The notes under the pieces: generated by a model
What the model was told of the DNA's origin: nothing
What the model saw: the letters and a program-made list of their open reading frames with translations, nothing else
Database searches by the model: none
Made by a program: the position numbers and the translations under genes
NCBI RefSeq assembly: GCF_002078505.1
Contig: NZ_LUAV01000007.1
Span: 124,001-188,000 of the forward strand
Source of the DNA: Ensifer aridi
Lineage (GTDB): Bacteria; Pseudomonadota; Alphaproteobacteria; Rhizobiales; Rhizobiaceae
Length of the DNA stretch: 64,000 nt
Reading direction: 5' to 3'
Shown here: in pieces, positions 9,275-18,137 of the stretch
Layout: each line of letters opens with the position of its first letter
Position numbering within the stretch: the stretch's first letter is position 1

Positions 9275-10543
9275 ATGGCTCATGGTGGACTGAAAAAGGG
9301 CGTTCTGGTTGCGGTTGCCGGAATGCTCGTGGCGTCGGCTGCGCAAGCGGGAGGACTTGAGCGCAGCGGCTATAATATCGATCTTCTATTCGATCCGTCA
9401 GACTATGCGGCCGAGGCGACGGCGACCTACGTCAATCCGCAGCGTGAGCTGAAGAATGTTCGGGACACGGATCCCACCACGGCCTTGGCACCTGTGGGGT
9501 CTCCTGCTTTCGGCCCCGGTGGCGGCGACTTGACCGGTCGTCCAGATCGTGTCGATGACACAGAGGGTTATTGGGCACCCCGCGTTGGCGTGAAGGCTGC
9601 TTTGGGTGACAGTGTTGACTGTATGGCGGACTACTCGCAGCCTTGGGGTGCCCACACCAATCCCGGCCAGAACTGGGCGGGTGCCAATAACAACATCGAA
9701 ACGAAGGTCGAGAGCGACAACTACGCCGCAACCTGCTCCTACAAATGGCAGATGGGGCCCGGTTTTGCTCGCATCATCGGCGGCGCTTTCTATCAGGAAG
9801 TAGGCGGCTTCAAGGAGCGGCTCGTGCAGGACTTCACAGGCACTGGGATTCCTTTGTCTGGTGTCGGCCGGCTCGATCTGGAAGGCGATGGGTGGGGCTG
9901 GAGAGCGGGCGTCGCTTACGAAATCCCGGAATACGCAATGCGGGCGAGCCTCGTGTACAACAGTGCCGTGGATCTCGATAATCTCGCCGGCACCATTGAT
10001 ATTAGAAATGTCCGTGGTCCTGCACCCGTCAACTTTTATGGCGTGTCCGGCTTCGCATCCATGCCCGACTCACTCGAGTTGAAGTTTCAGTCGGGGATCG
10101 CCCCGGGTTGGCTGGCTTTCGGTTCGGTTAAATGGACGGACTGGAGCCAGCTTCAGGTGCTGGAATTTTGCCCCGCCGGCGGCGGAACTCTTGCGCAGCC
10201 CTGCACAACGCTCGATCTCCTTTATCGCGACGGCTGGACAATTACCGGCGGTGTAGGCCACAAGTTCAACGAACAGTGGAGCGGCGCGGTCAGCCTTACC
10301 TGGGACCGAGGCACGAGTCACGGATACGGAACACAAACGGACACGTGGCTGCTTGGCACCGGCGTTTCCTACACGCCGACGCAGAACGTCGAAATTCGCC
10401 TCGCTGGCAGCACCGGCATCATGACGAGCGGCAGTTCGGGACCGGTCAATTTCAATGGTCAAGTGATTGGCGGTGACGTTTCCTACGACTTCGACAATGA
10501 CTTCGTCGGGGCGATCTCGACATCGCTAAAAGTCAGATTCTGA
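9275..10543 (+). CDS. fadL: FadL/OmpP1/TodX family outer-membrane transporter
   Basis: Outer-membrane beta-barrel of the long-chain fatty acid transporter family, 422 residues. A signal peptide (about 1-25, ASAAQA|GG) precedes an N-terminal plug-like region (GLERSGYNIDLLFDP) and a run of alternating beta strands; the chain ends in a terminal Phe (SLKVRF), the usual outer-membrane assembly signal. GGGGAGGAG just before the ATG at 9275 is a strong ribosome site. From the rhizobial literature I recall FadL homologues also letting long-chain acyl-homoserine lactones reach the cell; whether this copy does so is inference. Its own terminator follows. Confidence 0.88.
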   Translation: MAHGGLKKGVLVAVAGMLVASAAQAGGLERSGYNIDLLFDPSDYAAEATATYVNPQRELKNVRDTDPTTALAPVGSPAFGPGGGDLTGRPDRVDDTEGYWAPRVGVKAALGDSVDCMADYSQPWGAHTNPGQNWAGANNNIETKVESDNYAATCSYKWQMGPGFARIIGGAFYQEVGGFKERLVQDFTGTGIPLSGVGRLDLEGDGWGWRAGVAYEIPEYAMRASLVYNSAVDLDNLAGTIDIRNVRGPAPVNFYGVSGFASMPDSLELKFQSGIAPGWLAFGSVKWTDWSQLQVLEFCPAGGGTLAQPCTTLDLLYRDGWTITGGVGHKFNEQWSGAVSLTWDRGTSHGYGTQTDTWLLGTGVSYTPTQNVEIRLAGSTGIMTSGSSGPVNFNGQVIGGDVSYDFDNDFVGAISTSLKVRF

Positions 10544-10562
10544 TCAGCGCAATCGACTGCTC

Positions 10563-10592
10563 AAGGCCCGGTCTTTGCCGGGCCTTTCTTTT
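10563..10592 (+). terminator. Rho-independent terminator of fadL
   Basis: Perfect 9 bp stem AAGGCCCGG/CCGGGCCTT (10563-10571 with 10578-10586), 6-base loop, then TTCTTTTG, 20 bp after the fadL stop. Confidence 0.85.
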
Positions 10593-10993
10593 GCGGTCGA
10601 GGTCAGGCGGCTGCGTTTATAAGCGGTTGTGAATGTGACGATTCAGCAACACATTTCTTGCTATGGTTTGCTAGTATCCGGGCGGGTTCGATTATGTCCA
10701 TTTCCCGCCACAAAATGAGAGCAGCGATTATAGCGACAAAATGTCGTCGAGTTCCGTGCCCGCGTTTGAGGTGAAGCGAGTTTGTGTGCCGTCATGACAT
10801 CCCTAAGCAATTGGCAGAGCGCGCGCAGCCGGGGCGAGCCGGTCGCGCGAAAGCTGACCCGCGCGCCGCGAGACATTCGCGGCGGGGATGAACGGCCGGC
10901 GTCGTTCCGCGGGACGCCGCGTACCGCACGGGTTGATGTTTGCAGCGATGTTGGATCCGGCATGGCCGGCCGGGACGAAAGAAACTGATTATT
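10593..10993. other. Intergenic region upstream of exoR
   Basis: About 400 bp, first AT-rich (10610-10745), then a GC-rich run of about 200 bp (10810-10980) with no recognisable gene. It must carry the exoR promoter; ExoR is known to feed back on its own transcription through ChvI, but I could not identify a ChvI site by eye. A 68-residue ORF at 10782-10988 lacks a good ribosome site and was rejected. Confidence 0.4.
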
Positions 10994-11800
10994 ATGCGCG
11001 CGGGTGAGTTCAAGTCGCTGAGAGTTGCGGTTCTGGGTATGTCGCTAGCCGTGGGCGCAACCGCTGCCGGGCCGGCTCGAGCCTTCGATCCAGGGGCTGG
11101 CGTCACCAAAGAGTCCGGGCCCTTCGCCCTCTTCAAGTTCGGCTTTTCCGCGTACAAGAACGGCAGGAAGGATGAGGCGGTCGAGGCGTACCGCTATGCC
11201 GCCGAAAAGGGGCATACAGGCTCCCGCTGGGCGCTGGCCAACATGTACGCCTATGGCGATGGCGTCGCGGAGAACGACCTCGAAGCCTTCAAGATCTATA
11301 GCGAAATTGCTCAACAGGGTGTCGAGCCGGGTTCGGAAGACACGGGATATTTCGTCAACGCGCTCATCTCGCTTGCGGGCTATTATCGGCGCGGCATTCC
11401 CGACAGTCCCGTGCAGGTGAATCTGCCGCAGGCGCGGCAATTGTATTTCCAGGCGGCGTCGACGTTCGGCGTCGCGGAGGCACAATTCCAACTCGCGCGT
11501 ATGCTGCTTTCCGGCGAAGGCGGCGCCGTTAATGTCCAGCAGGCCAAGAAATGGCTGAACCGCGCACGCAAGAACGGTCACGCGGGCGCCATGGGCGTCT
11601 TCGGTAACGTCCTCTTTCAGGAGGGGCAGACTGTTCGCGGCCTGGCTTACATGACGGCAGCGCTCGACCAGTGTTCGCCAAAGGACAGGCCTTGGCTGCA
11701 AGCAATGCAGGAGCAGGCCTTCTCGCTCGCCACCGAAGACGACCGCCGGGTCGCGATTGCGATGTCGCAAAACATGCATCTTCAGGCAGACGATGATTGA
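10994..11800 (+). CDS. exoR: ExoR, periplasmic regulator of ExoS-ChvI signalling
   Basis: 268 residues, the length and sequence character of Sinorhizobium ExoR. A signal peptide (about 1-30, GPARA|FDP) exports it; the mature part is built of Sel1-like repeats (for example EAVEAYRYAAEKGHTGSRWALANMYAYGDG and QARQLYFQAASTFGVAEAQFQLARML). In S. meliloti, ExoR binds the periplasmic domain of the sensor kinase ExoS and keeps the ExoS-ChvI system off; loss gives succinoglycan overproduction and loss of motility. Its level is set by periplasmic proteolysis near Leu81, and here Leu81 lies in the WALANMY segment. The ATG at 10994 gives the known length. Confidence 0.95.
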   Translation: MRAGEFKSLRVAVLGMSLAVGATAAGPARAFDPGAGVTKESGPFALFKFGFSAYKNGRKDEAVEAYRYAAEKGHTGSRWALANMYAYGDGVAENDLEAFKIYSEIAQQGVEPGSEDTGYFVNALISLAGYYRRGIPDSPVQVNLPQARQLYFQAASTFGVAEAQFQLARMLLSGEGGAVNVQQAKKWLNRARKNGHAGAMGVFGNVLFQEGQTVRGLAYMTAALDQCSPKDRPWLQAMQEQAFSLATEDDRRVAIAMSQNMHLQADDD

Positions 11801-11843
11801 TCCGCCCGGCCCGCCGATCCGGTAGGCTCGTGCCGTTCTCTGC

Positions 11844-12635
11844 CTATGCCGGCTCGAACTTGAATGCGGCCGTTACCGGCACGTGGTCGGAGGGCTTCTC
11901 CCAGGACCGGACGTGTTTCTCGATCGCGATCGAGACGAGCTTATCGGCGGCCTCCGGCGACAGCATCAGGTGGTCGATGCGGATCCCGAAATTCTTCTGC
12001 CAGCAGCCAGCCTGATAGTCCCAAAACGAATAGAGCGGTACCTCGTCCGAGGCGGCGCGAACGGCATCCGTGAAGCCGAGGTTGCGCAGGCGCCGGAAGG
12101 CGGCGCGCGTTTCGGGCAGGAATAGCGCATCATTCTGCCAGACTTTGACGTCCCAGCAGTCGTGCGCTTCCGGAATGACGTTGTAGTCGCCGGCCAGGAT
12201 GAGCGGCTCCTCGAGCAGCAGCCTTTGTTCGGCAAAAGCAGTGAGGCGCTGCATCCAGCCAAGCTTGTAGGTGTATTTCTCCGTCGCCACCGGGTTGCCG
12301 TTCGGCAGGTAAAGACAGCAGACGCGGATCGCTCCCCCGTTCACGGAGAACACACCTTCGATGAAGCGGGACTGCTCGTCGGAGTCATCCCCCGGCAATC
12401 CGCGATTGACCTCGTCGGGCCTGATCTTGGAGAGCAGGGCGACGCCGTTGAAGCCTTTCTGACCGTGGGTTTCCACGTGGTAGCCAAGCGCCTCGATTTC
12501 GAAGCGCGGAAACGCCTCATCGACGGACTTGATCTCCTGCAGACAGGCGATATCCGGATTGGATTCCCTGAGCCAGGCGACGAGACTGTCGACCCGCGCC
12601 TTGACGCCGTTGATGTTCCAGGTGGCGATCTTCAT
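11844..12635 (-). CDS. xthA: Exodeoxyribonuclease III
   Basis: Mg-dependent AP endonuclease and 3'-5' exonuclease of base excision repair, 263 residues. Family landmarks are MKIATWNINGVKAR (Asn7), the metal ligand in CLQEIK (Glu), GDYNVIPEAHDCWD with catalytic Asp/Asn, and the C-terminal IDHLMLS and PSDHVPV His. It converges with exoR, the stops 43 bp apart. The start at 12635 has GAGAGG upstream and matches the family; the much longer in-frame upstream extension is a shadow. Confidence 0.96.
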   Translation of the reverse strand: MKIATWNINGVKARVDSLVAWLRESNPDIACLQEIKSVDEAFPRFEIEALGYHVETHGQKGFNGVALLSKIRPDEVNRGLPGDDSDEQSRFIEGVFSVNGGAIRVCCLYLPNGNPVATEKYTYKLGWMQRLTAFAEQRLLLEEPLILAGDYNVIPEAHDCWDVKVWQNDALFLPETRAAFRRLRNLGFTDAVRAASDEVPLYSFWDYQAGCWQKNFGIRIDHLMLSPEAADKLVSIAIEKHVRSWEKPSDHVPVTAAFKFEPA

Positions 12636-12842
12636 TGGGCAGCCTTGCCTCTCATGACGGTTGAGTCTCTGCAATCGGTTCGTTCTAGCGGCTAGAAATT
12701 CTTTTGACAAATCCGCGACCTGGCACTCGCGGCGGTGACCATGCCGTGGGCTTGCCGGCCCGTTTTCCGCTACTTTTCCGCGGCCGATGGACTTCGCGGC
12801 AGCCGAATTGATTCCGCTCGCGGTCCGTCTATAGTCCCGCGC

Positions 12843-14306
12843 ATGATCGCGTTCATCGAGAGTTACTGGCCGCATTTTCTGGCTCTGCTGTCGTTCGCCT
12901 TGGGCGTTCCGGCAATCATCCATGCAGCGATGACGAAAGACGATGTGCGTGCGGCCGCCGGCTGGGTCGGGGTCGTCCTCCTCTCGCCGGTCATCGGCGC
13001 GCTCATCTACGCGGTAGCGGGCATCAACCGGATGCGCCGCTCGTCCATCGGCCTGCAGCGCTCGCTGCTGCGATCGACCGAGCGCGACCCGTTCGGGCGT
13101 TTCGATATCACGCATGACCAGGTGATTGCCCGTTTCGGACAGCGATTCGCGGCGATGAAGATGCTCGGGGATCGGGTTGCGCGCTTTACGATGTCGACGG
13201 GAAATCAGATCGTCATGCTCGAAGGCGGCGACGACGTCTACGCGGCGATGCTCGACGAGATCTTCGCCGCGCGCCGCAGCATCCTTATCGAAAGCTATAT
13301 CTTCGACCGTGATCCAATCGGCCTGCGATTTGCGGATGCGCTGATCGCCGCCGTCAAACGCGGCGTCAGCGTGCGCGTTCTCATCGACGCTGTCGGGGCG
13401 CGCTACTCGGTACCGAGCATTGTCGGCTATCTGAAGGAAGGGGGGGTGCCGACTGCCGTCTTCAACGGCAACATTATCATGGGCCTGAGATTGCCCTATG
13501 CCAATCTCAGGACCCACCGCAAGATCATGGTGGTCGATGGTGCGGTGGCCTTCGCCGGCGGGATGAACATTCGGGCCGGTTTTTCTGCCGAACTCGCGGG
13601 TACTGCAGCTTCCTTTGACACCCATTTCCGTGTGACCGGACCTGTCGTCGCGGACATCTTCCAGGTCGCGGCGGAGGACTGGCAGTTTTCGAGCGATGAG
13701 GTGCTGACGGGTGACGCCTGGCGGCTCGCCGACCTCCCGGAGAAGCCGGAGGTGCCGTCGGTGTTGATGCGCGCCGTTCCGTCGGGCCCCGACAATACCA
13801 ACGAGACGAACCACAAGATGCTGATGGGGGCCTTCTCGGTCGCGCGAAAGCATATCCGACTGATGTCGCCCTATTTCCTACCCGACAAGGAATTGGTCAG
13901 CGCGTTGGTGACGGCGGCGAGGAAGGGAGTCGAGGTGGATATCATCGTCCCTGCCGTCAACAACCTGACGCTCGTCGATCGCGCGATGACAGCGCAGTTC
14001 GATCAGGTGCTGAAAGGCCACTGCCGGGTCTGGCGGGCAAAGGGCGCCTTCAACCATTCGAAGCTGATGGTTGTCGATGATCGCTGGGCCTATGTCGGTT
14101 CGACCAATCTCGATCCGCGTTCTCTGCGCCTCAATTTCGAGTTCGATCTCGAAATACTCGACAATGGATTCGCGCGCACAATCAGCGACAAAATCTGGGC
14201 CATTCGCGCAACCGCCGAAGAGGTGACGCTCGCCGGCCTTCGAGCGGAACCCCTCGCAAACCGGCTGGCAAATCGCCTGCTCTGGCTTGGTTCGCCTTAT
14301 CTTTAG
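12843..14306 (+). CDS. cls: Cardiolipin synthase (phospholipase D superfamily)
   Basis: 487-residue membrane enzyme that condenses phosphatidylglycerol to cardiolipin. Two N-terminal TM segments (about 5-25 and 37-58) precede two PLD domains with HKD motifs: HRKIMVVDG (about 223-231) and HSKLMVVDD (about 402-410), the second followed by GSTNLDPRS. The ATG at 12843 begins the first TM segment; an upstream in-frame extension from 12735 is unlikely. It diverges from xthA across about 200 bp. Confidence 0.93.
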   Translation: MIAFIESYWPHFLALLSFALGVPAIIHAAMTKDDVRAAAGWVGVVLLSPVIGALIYAVAGINRMRRSSIGLQRSLLRSTERDPFGRFDITHDQVIARFGQRFAAMKMLGDRVARFTMSTGNQIVMLEGGDDVYAAMLDEIFAARRSILIESYIFDRDPIGLRFADALIAAVKRGVSVRVLIDAVGARYSVPSIVGYLKEGGVPTAVFNGNIIMGLRLPYANLRTHRKIMVVDGAVAFAGGMNIRAGFSAELAGTAASFDTHFRVTGPVVADIFQVAAEDWQFSSDEVLTGDAWRLADLPEKPEVPSVLMRAVPSGPDNTNETNHKMLMGAFSVARKHIRLMSPYFLPDKELVSALVTAARKGVEVDIIVPAVNNLTLVDRAMTAQFDQVLKGHCRVWRAKGAFNHSKLMVVDDRWAYVGSTNLDPRSLRLNFEFDLEILDNGFARTISDKIWAIRATAEEVTLAGLRAEPLANRLANRLLWLGSPYL

Positions 14307-14332
14307 GAAAAGAATAACGCCGCGGCGGACTA

Positions 14333-14436
14333 CAGCGGCGTGCGTCTTTTCAGACGCACAAAGGACGCTGCAGCAGTTTGAATTGCTGCATGTTTTTGTC
14401 CTCATATCGGCTACGATTTAAGGAAAACATTCAGTA
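14333..14436 (+). repeat. Rhizobial palindromic intergenic repeat, near full-length copy
   Basis: Sits between the convergent cls and erpA genes. It has a TGCGTCT/AGACGCA hairpin (14341-14358), then the segment with TTTGAATTGCTGCATG and a second imperfect inverted repeat around TCGGCTACGA, ending near CATTCAGTA. This matches from memory the abundant mosaic repeats (A/B/C motifs) in Sinorhizobium and Rhizobium intergenic DNA. A second, diverged copy of the right half is at 26962-27031. Confidence 0.65.
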
Positions 14437-14455
14437 GGCGGCGCGGCGATACTCG

Positions 14456-14785
14456 TCAGATCGAAAAACTTGTGCCGCAGCCACAGCTTGCGACCGCATT
14501 CGGATTCTTGATCTGAAAGGACTGGCCGAGCAGGTTGTCCACGAAGTCGATTTCCGAGCCGCCCATGTAGACGAGCGAAAGACTGTCGATCAGGACTTTG
14601 GCATTGCCCTTTTCCAGAACGAGGTCGTCCTCGTTTTCCTGGTCAACCAGATCGAACTTATAGGAGAAGCCGGAGCAACCGCCGCCCTCGACGGAAACGC
14701 GCATGGCGCTCTTGTCTTTTTCCGCCTGGAGAATCGCGGCAATGCGTTTGGCCGCCGCATCCGAGAGGGTCACTGTTTCCTGCAT
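14456..14785 (-). CDS. erpA: Iron-sulfur cluster insertion protein, ErpA/IscA (HesB) family
   Basis: 109-residue A-type Fe-S carrier. The three conserved cysteines are present: one in GGGCSGF (about residue 37) and the pair in ASCGCGTSF (about 101 and 103). A-type carriers pass clusters from the scaffold to apoproteins. The gene is divergent from dgt across 214 bp and convergent with cls. The erpA/dgt/argS neighbourhood is common in Rhizobiales. Confidence 0.92.
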   Translation of the reverse strand: MQETVTLSDAAAKRIAAILQAEKDKSAMRVSVEGGGCSGFSYKFDLVDQENEDDLVLEKGNAKVLIDSLSLVYMGGSEIDFVDNLLGQSFQIKNPNAVASCGCGTSFSI

Positions 14786-14999
14786 CGTCTTTGCCTCCTG
14801 CCGGGGTCAAGAACCGGAGAGATTCGTTTTCGTCTTGGCGTTACAATCGCACGGAGTGAGAGGCGAGCGTCGGTATTTCCGCCAATTCATTGTTCTTTCG
14901 CAATGATCTAGGCGGCATGCCGTCGCCGCTTTCCTGTAGCGCATACTATAGGTATGAAGGCTTGAATGCCCCGTCAATGGGGCGACCTTCAGGTGTGAC

Positions 15000-16217
15000 A
15001 TGACATTCGACAGAAAGGCCCTCGGCTTCGGTTACGGCGAACATGCCGCTTTTGCTTCGGACCCGTGGGCTTCGCGCGGCAGGCTCTATCCCGAGGCATC
15101 GAGCCCGACCCGATCCGATTTTCAGCGCGACCGCGACCGCATCGTCCACACGACCGCGTTCCGCCGGTTGAAGCACAAGACCCAGGTGTTCATCGCCGCC
15201 GACGGAGACCACTACCGGACGCGGCTCACGCATACGATCGAGGTTGCCCAGATTGCTCGTGCTCTGGCGCGGGCGCTGAAGCTTGACGAGGATCTTGCGG
15301 AGGGCGTCGCGCTCGTGCACGATTTCGGCCACACGCCCTTCGGGCACACCGGCGAGGATGCGCTGCACGAGGTGCTGAAGCCCTATGGCGGCTTCGATCA
15401 CAATGCCCAGTCGCTGAGGATCGTCACCAAGCTGGAGCGGCGTTATGCTGAATTCGACGGGCTGAACCTGACATGGGAAAGCCTCGAGGGCCTCGTGAAA
15501 CACAATGGCCCGCTGGTGGCCGCGGACGGGCAGGGCACGCGCGGTCCGGTTCCGCAGCCGATCCTCGACTACTGTGCTATCCACGACCTCGAGCTCGCAA
15601 GTTTTGCCAGTCTGGAGGCTCAGGTTGCCGCAATAGCTGACGATATCGCTTATAATACCCATGATATCGACGACGGATTACGGGCGGGCTACCTCACCTT
15701 CGATATGCTGGAAGAGGTCCCGTTTCTCGCCAGGCTGATGCGCGAGGTCCGCGATCGCTATCCGGGCTTGGAAAGGAGTCGCTTTACGCATGAGATCATG
15801 CGGCGGCAGATCACTGCGATGGTCGAGGACGTGATCGGCGTAGCGCAGGCGCGTCTTCGTGAAATCCGCCCTCGGAGCGTTGGCGACGTTCGGGGCGCCG
15901 GCAAGATCATCGCAACCTTCTCCGAGGCGATGAGCGAGACGGACCGGCAAATCAAGAACCTGCTGATGACGCGTATCTATCGACATCCGGAGGTTATGCG
16001 CGTGCGGCAGGCAGCGGCATCGATCGTGACGGATCTCTATCTGGCTTTCATGGCCGATCCGTTGCTCATGAAAGAGCATTACTGGATCGATCAGATCGCC
16101 GGCATGGCCGAGCCGGCCCGCGCACGCCATGTCGGAGATTATCTTGCCGGGATGACGGACACTTTCGCGATAAGCGTGCACAGGCGCTTGTTTGACCATA
16201 CGCCTGATTTGCGCTAG
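15000..16217 (+). CDS. dgt: dGTP triphosphohydrolase-like HD-domain protein
   Basis: 405 residues of the dNTP triphosphohydrolase type 2 family, which splits dNTPs to nucleoside and triphosphate. The HD-domain metal ligands are visible: [10 protein letters not shown] (His), [15 protein letters not shown] (His-Asp pair) and the later [13 protein letters not shown]. The N-terminal [26 protein letters not shown] is strongly conserved. It leads a same-strand series with argS 96 bp downstream. Substrate range in rhizobia is not known from sequence. Confidence 0.93.
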   Translation: MTFDRKALGFGYGEHAAFASDPWASRGRLYPEASSPTRSDFQRDRDRIVHTTAFRRLKHKTQVFIAADGDHYRTRLTHTIEVAQIARALARALKLDEDLAEGVALVHDFGHTPFGHTGEDALHEVLKPYGGFDHNAQSLRIVTKLERRYAEFDGLNLTWESLEGLVKHNGPLVAADGQGTRGPVPQPILDYCAIHDLELASFASLEAQVAAIADDIAYNTHDIDDGLRAGYLTFDMLEEVPFLARLMREVRDRYPGLERSRFTHEIMRRQITAMVEDVIGVAQARLREIRPRSVGDVRGAGKIIATFSEAMSETDRQIKNLLMTRIYRHPEVMRVRQAAASIVTDLYLAFMADPLLMKEHYWIDQIAGMAEPARARHVGDYLAGMTDTFAISVHRRLFDHTPDLR

Positions 16218-16313
16218 TGACGCCCCGCGCGGAGGCTAGAGGTTCACGATGAACCCGGCCTCCTTTTGAATTTGCGCCATTCTCCAGTGTGGCTGGGAAA
16301 GCGGACGGATCAG

Positions 16314-18074
16314 ATGAATCTTTTCACAGACTTCGAATCAAGAATTAAGAACATTCTGGAATCGGTTGATATCGTTCGTGAAAAGCGATCTGATCTCGAT
16401 TTTGGGCGGATCAATGTCGAGCCGCCCCGCGATGCGAGCCACGGCGATGTGGCGACCAACGCGGCAATGGTTCTGGCGAAGCCGCTGGGCATGAACCCGC
16501 GCGCGTTTGCCGACCTGATCGTCGAGAAGCTGCGGCAGGAGCCTGAGGTGGCTGAGGTTTCCGTCGCCGGGCCGGGGTTCATCAATGTCCGCCTCTCGGT
16601 GGGCTACTGGCAGAAGCTTCTGTCGGCAATAGCGCGGGCAGGGACCGATTTCGGCCGCAGCACCGTGGGCGCCGGGCGGAAAGTGAACGTCGAATATGTC
16701 TCGGCCAATCCGACGGGGCCGATGCATGTCGGCCATTGCCGCGGCGCAGTCGTCGGCGACGCGCTCGCCAACCTCCTGGCCTTTGCGGGCTACGACGTGA
16801 CGAAGGAATACTACATCAATGATGCCGGTTCGCAGATCGACGTGCTCGCCCGGTCGGCGTTCCTGCGCTACCGCCAGGCGCTCGGCGAGGAGATCGGTGA
16901 GATTCCGGCCGGGCTCTATCCCGGCGACTATCTCGTGCCTGTCGGCGAGGCGCTCGCCGACGAATTCGGCACGAGCCTCAGGATCATGCCGGACGAGAAG
17001 TGGATGCCGCTCGTCAAGGAGCGTGTGATCGACGCGATGATGGCGATGATCCGTGAAGATCTGGCGGCGCTCAACGTCAACCATGATGTCTTCTTTTCCG
17101 AGCGGACGCTGCACGACAACGGCGCGGCGCCAATCCGCACCGCGATTAACGACCTGACCTTCAAGGGTCATGTCTATAAGGGCACGCTGCCGCCCCCGAA
17201 GGGGCAGCTGCCGGAGGATTGGGAAGACCGCGAGCAGACGCTCTTTCGCTCGACCGAAGTGGGCGACGACATCGATCGCCCGCTGATCAAGTCCGATGGG
17301 AGCTATACTTACTTTGCTGCCGACGTTGCTTACTTCAAGGACAAGTTCGACCGTGGTTTCCACGAAATGATCTATGTCCTCGGCGCCGACCACGGCGGTT
17401 ACGTCAAGCGCCTGGAGGCGCTGGCACGCGCGATCTCCGGCGGCACAGCGAAGCTGACTGCCTTGCTTTGCCAGCTTGTGAAGCTCTACCGTAATGGCGA
17501 GCCCGTGAAGATGTCCAAGCGCTCGGGTGATTTCGTGACCTTGCGCGATGTGGTCGACGAAGTCGGTCGCGATCCCGTGCGGTTCATGATGCTTTACCGC
17601 AAGAACTCGGAGCCGCTGGACTTCGACTTTGCCAAGGTGACGGAGCAATCGAAGGATAATCCGGTCTTCTACGTACAATATGCCCATGCGCGTTGCCGGT
17701 CCGTGTTCCGCCAGGCGGCGGAGGCGTTTCCCGATGTTGATTTGTCCTCGGTCGATTTTGCCGGCGCAGTGATGGGTACGATTGTGGACCCTGCGGAAAT
17801 ACAGCTCGTCGCCAAACTGGCAGAATATCCGCGCGTGGTCGAGGCGGCAGCACTCTCGCAGGAGCCTCATCGAATCGCTTTTTACCTGTATGATCTTGCA
17901 GCGGTCTTCCACGGACTCTGGAACAAAGGTAAAGAAAATCCGGAATTACGGTTTGTTAACGATAAGAACAGAGAATTAAGCATTGCCAGACTCGGGCTGG
18001 TGCATGCTGTCGCCTCGGTATTGAAGTCAGGCCTGTCGATAACAGGCACCTCGGCACCGGAAGAGATGCGGTAG
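16314..18074 (+). CDS. argS: Arginyl-tRNA synthetase
   Basis: Class I synthetase, 586 residues. An N-terminal Add-1 domain ([15 protein letters not shown]) is followed by the HIGH-type motif in [15 protein letters not shown] (about 131-145), KMSKRSGDF (about 399-407) and the C-terminal DALR anticodon-binding domain. The ATG at 16314 (MNLFTDFE) fits the family; the ORF is open further upstream to 16266 without conservation. 63 bp separates it from the SPOR gene. Confidence 0.96.
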   Translation: MNLFTDFESRIKNILESVDIVREKRSDLDFGRINVEPPRDASHGDVATNAAMVLAKPLGMNPRAFADLIVEKLRQEPEVAEVSVAGPGFINVRLSVGYWQKLLSAIARAGTDFGRSTVGAGRKVNVEYVSANPTGPMHVGHCRGAVVGDALANLLAFAGYDVTKEYYINDAGSQIDVLARSAFLRYRQALGEEIGEIPAGLYPGDYLVPVGEALADEFGTSLRIMPDEKWMPLVKERVIDAMMAMIREDLAALNVNHDVFFSERTLHDNGAAPIRTAINDLTFKGHVYKGTLPPPKGQLPEDWEDREQTLFRSTEVGDDIDRPLIKSDGSYTYFAADVAYFKDKFDRGFHEMIYVLGADHGGYVKRLEALARAISGGTAKLTALLCQLVKLYRNGEPVKMSKRSGDFVTLRDVVDEVGRDPVRFMMLYRKNSEPLDFDFAKVTEQSKDNPVFYVQYAHARCRSVFRQAAEAFPDVDLSSVDFAGAVMGTIVDPAEIQLVAKLAEYPRVVEAAALSQEPHRIAFYLYDLAAVFHGLWNKGKENPELRFVNDKNRELSIARLGLVHAVASVLKSGLSITGTSAPEEMR

Positions 18075-18137
18075 GTAGTGTCACCATTTCCCCACAATGC
18101 ACTGGCAATTCAACGCAGGCAGTTGTGAGTGGAGAGT

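Noticed and set aside
10782..10988. 68-residue ORF in the exoR leader
   Set aside because: Low-complexity Arg-rich product, no ribosome site, no recognisable family.
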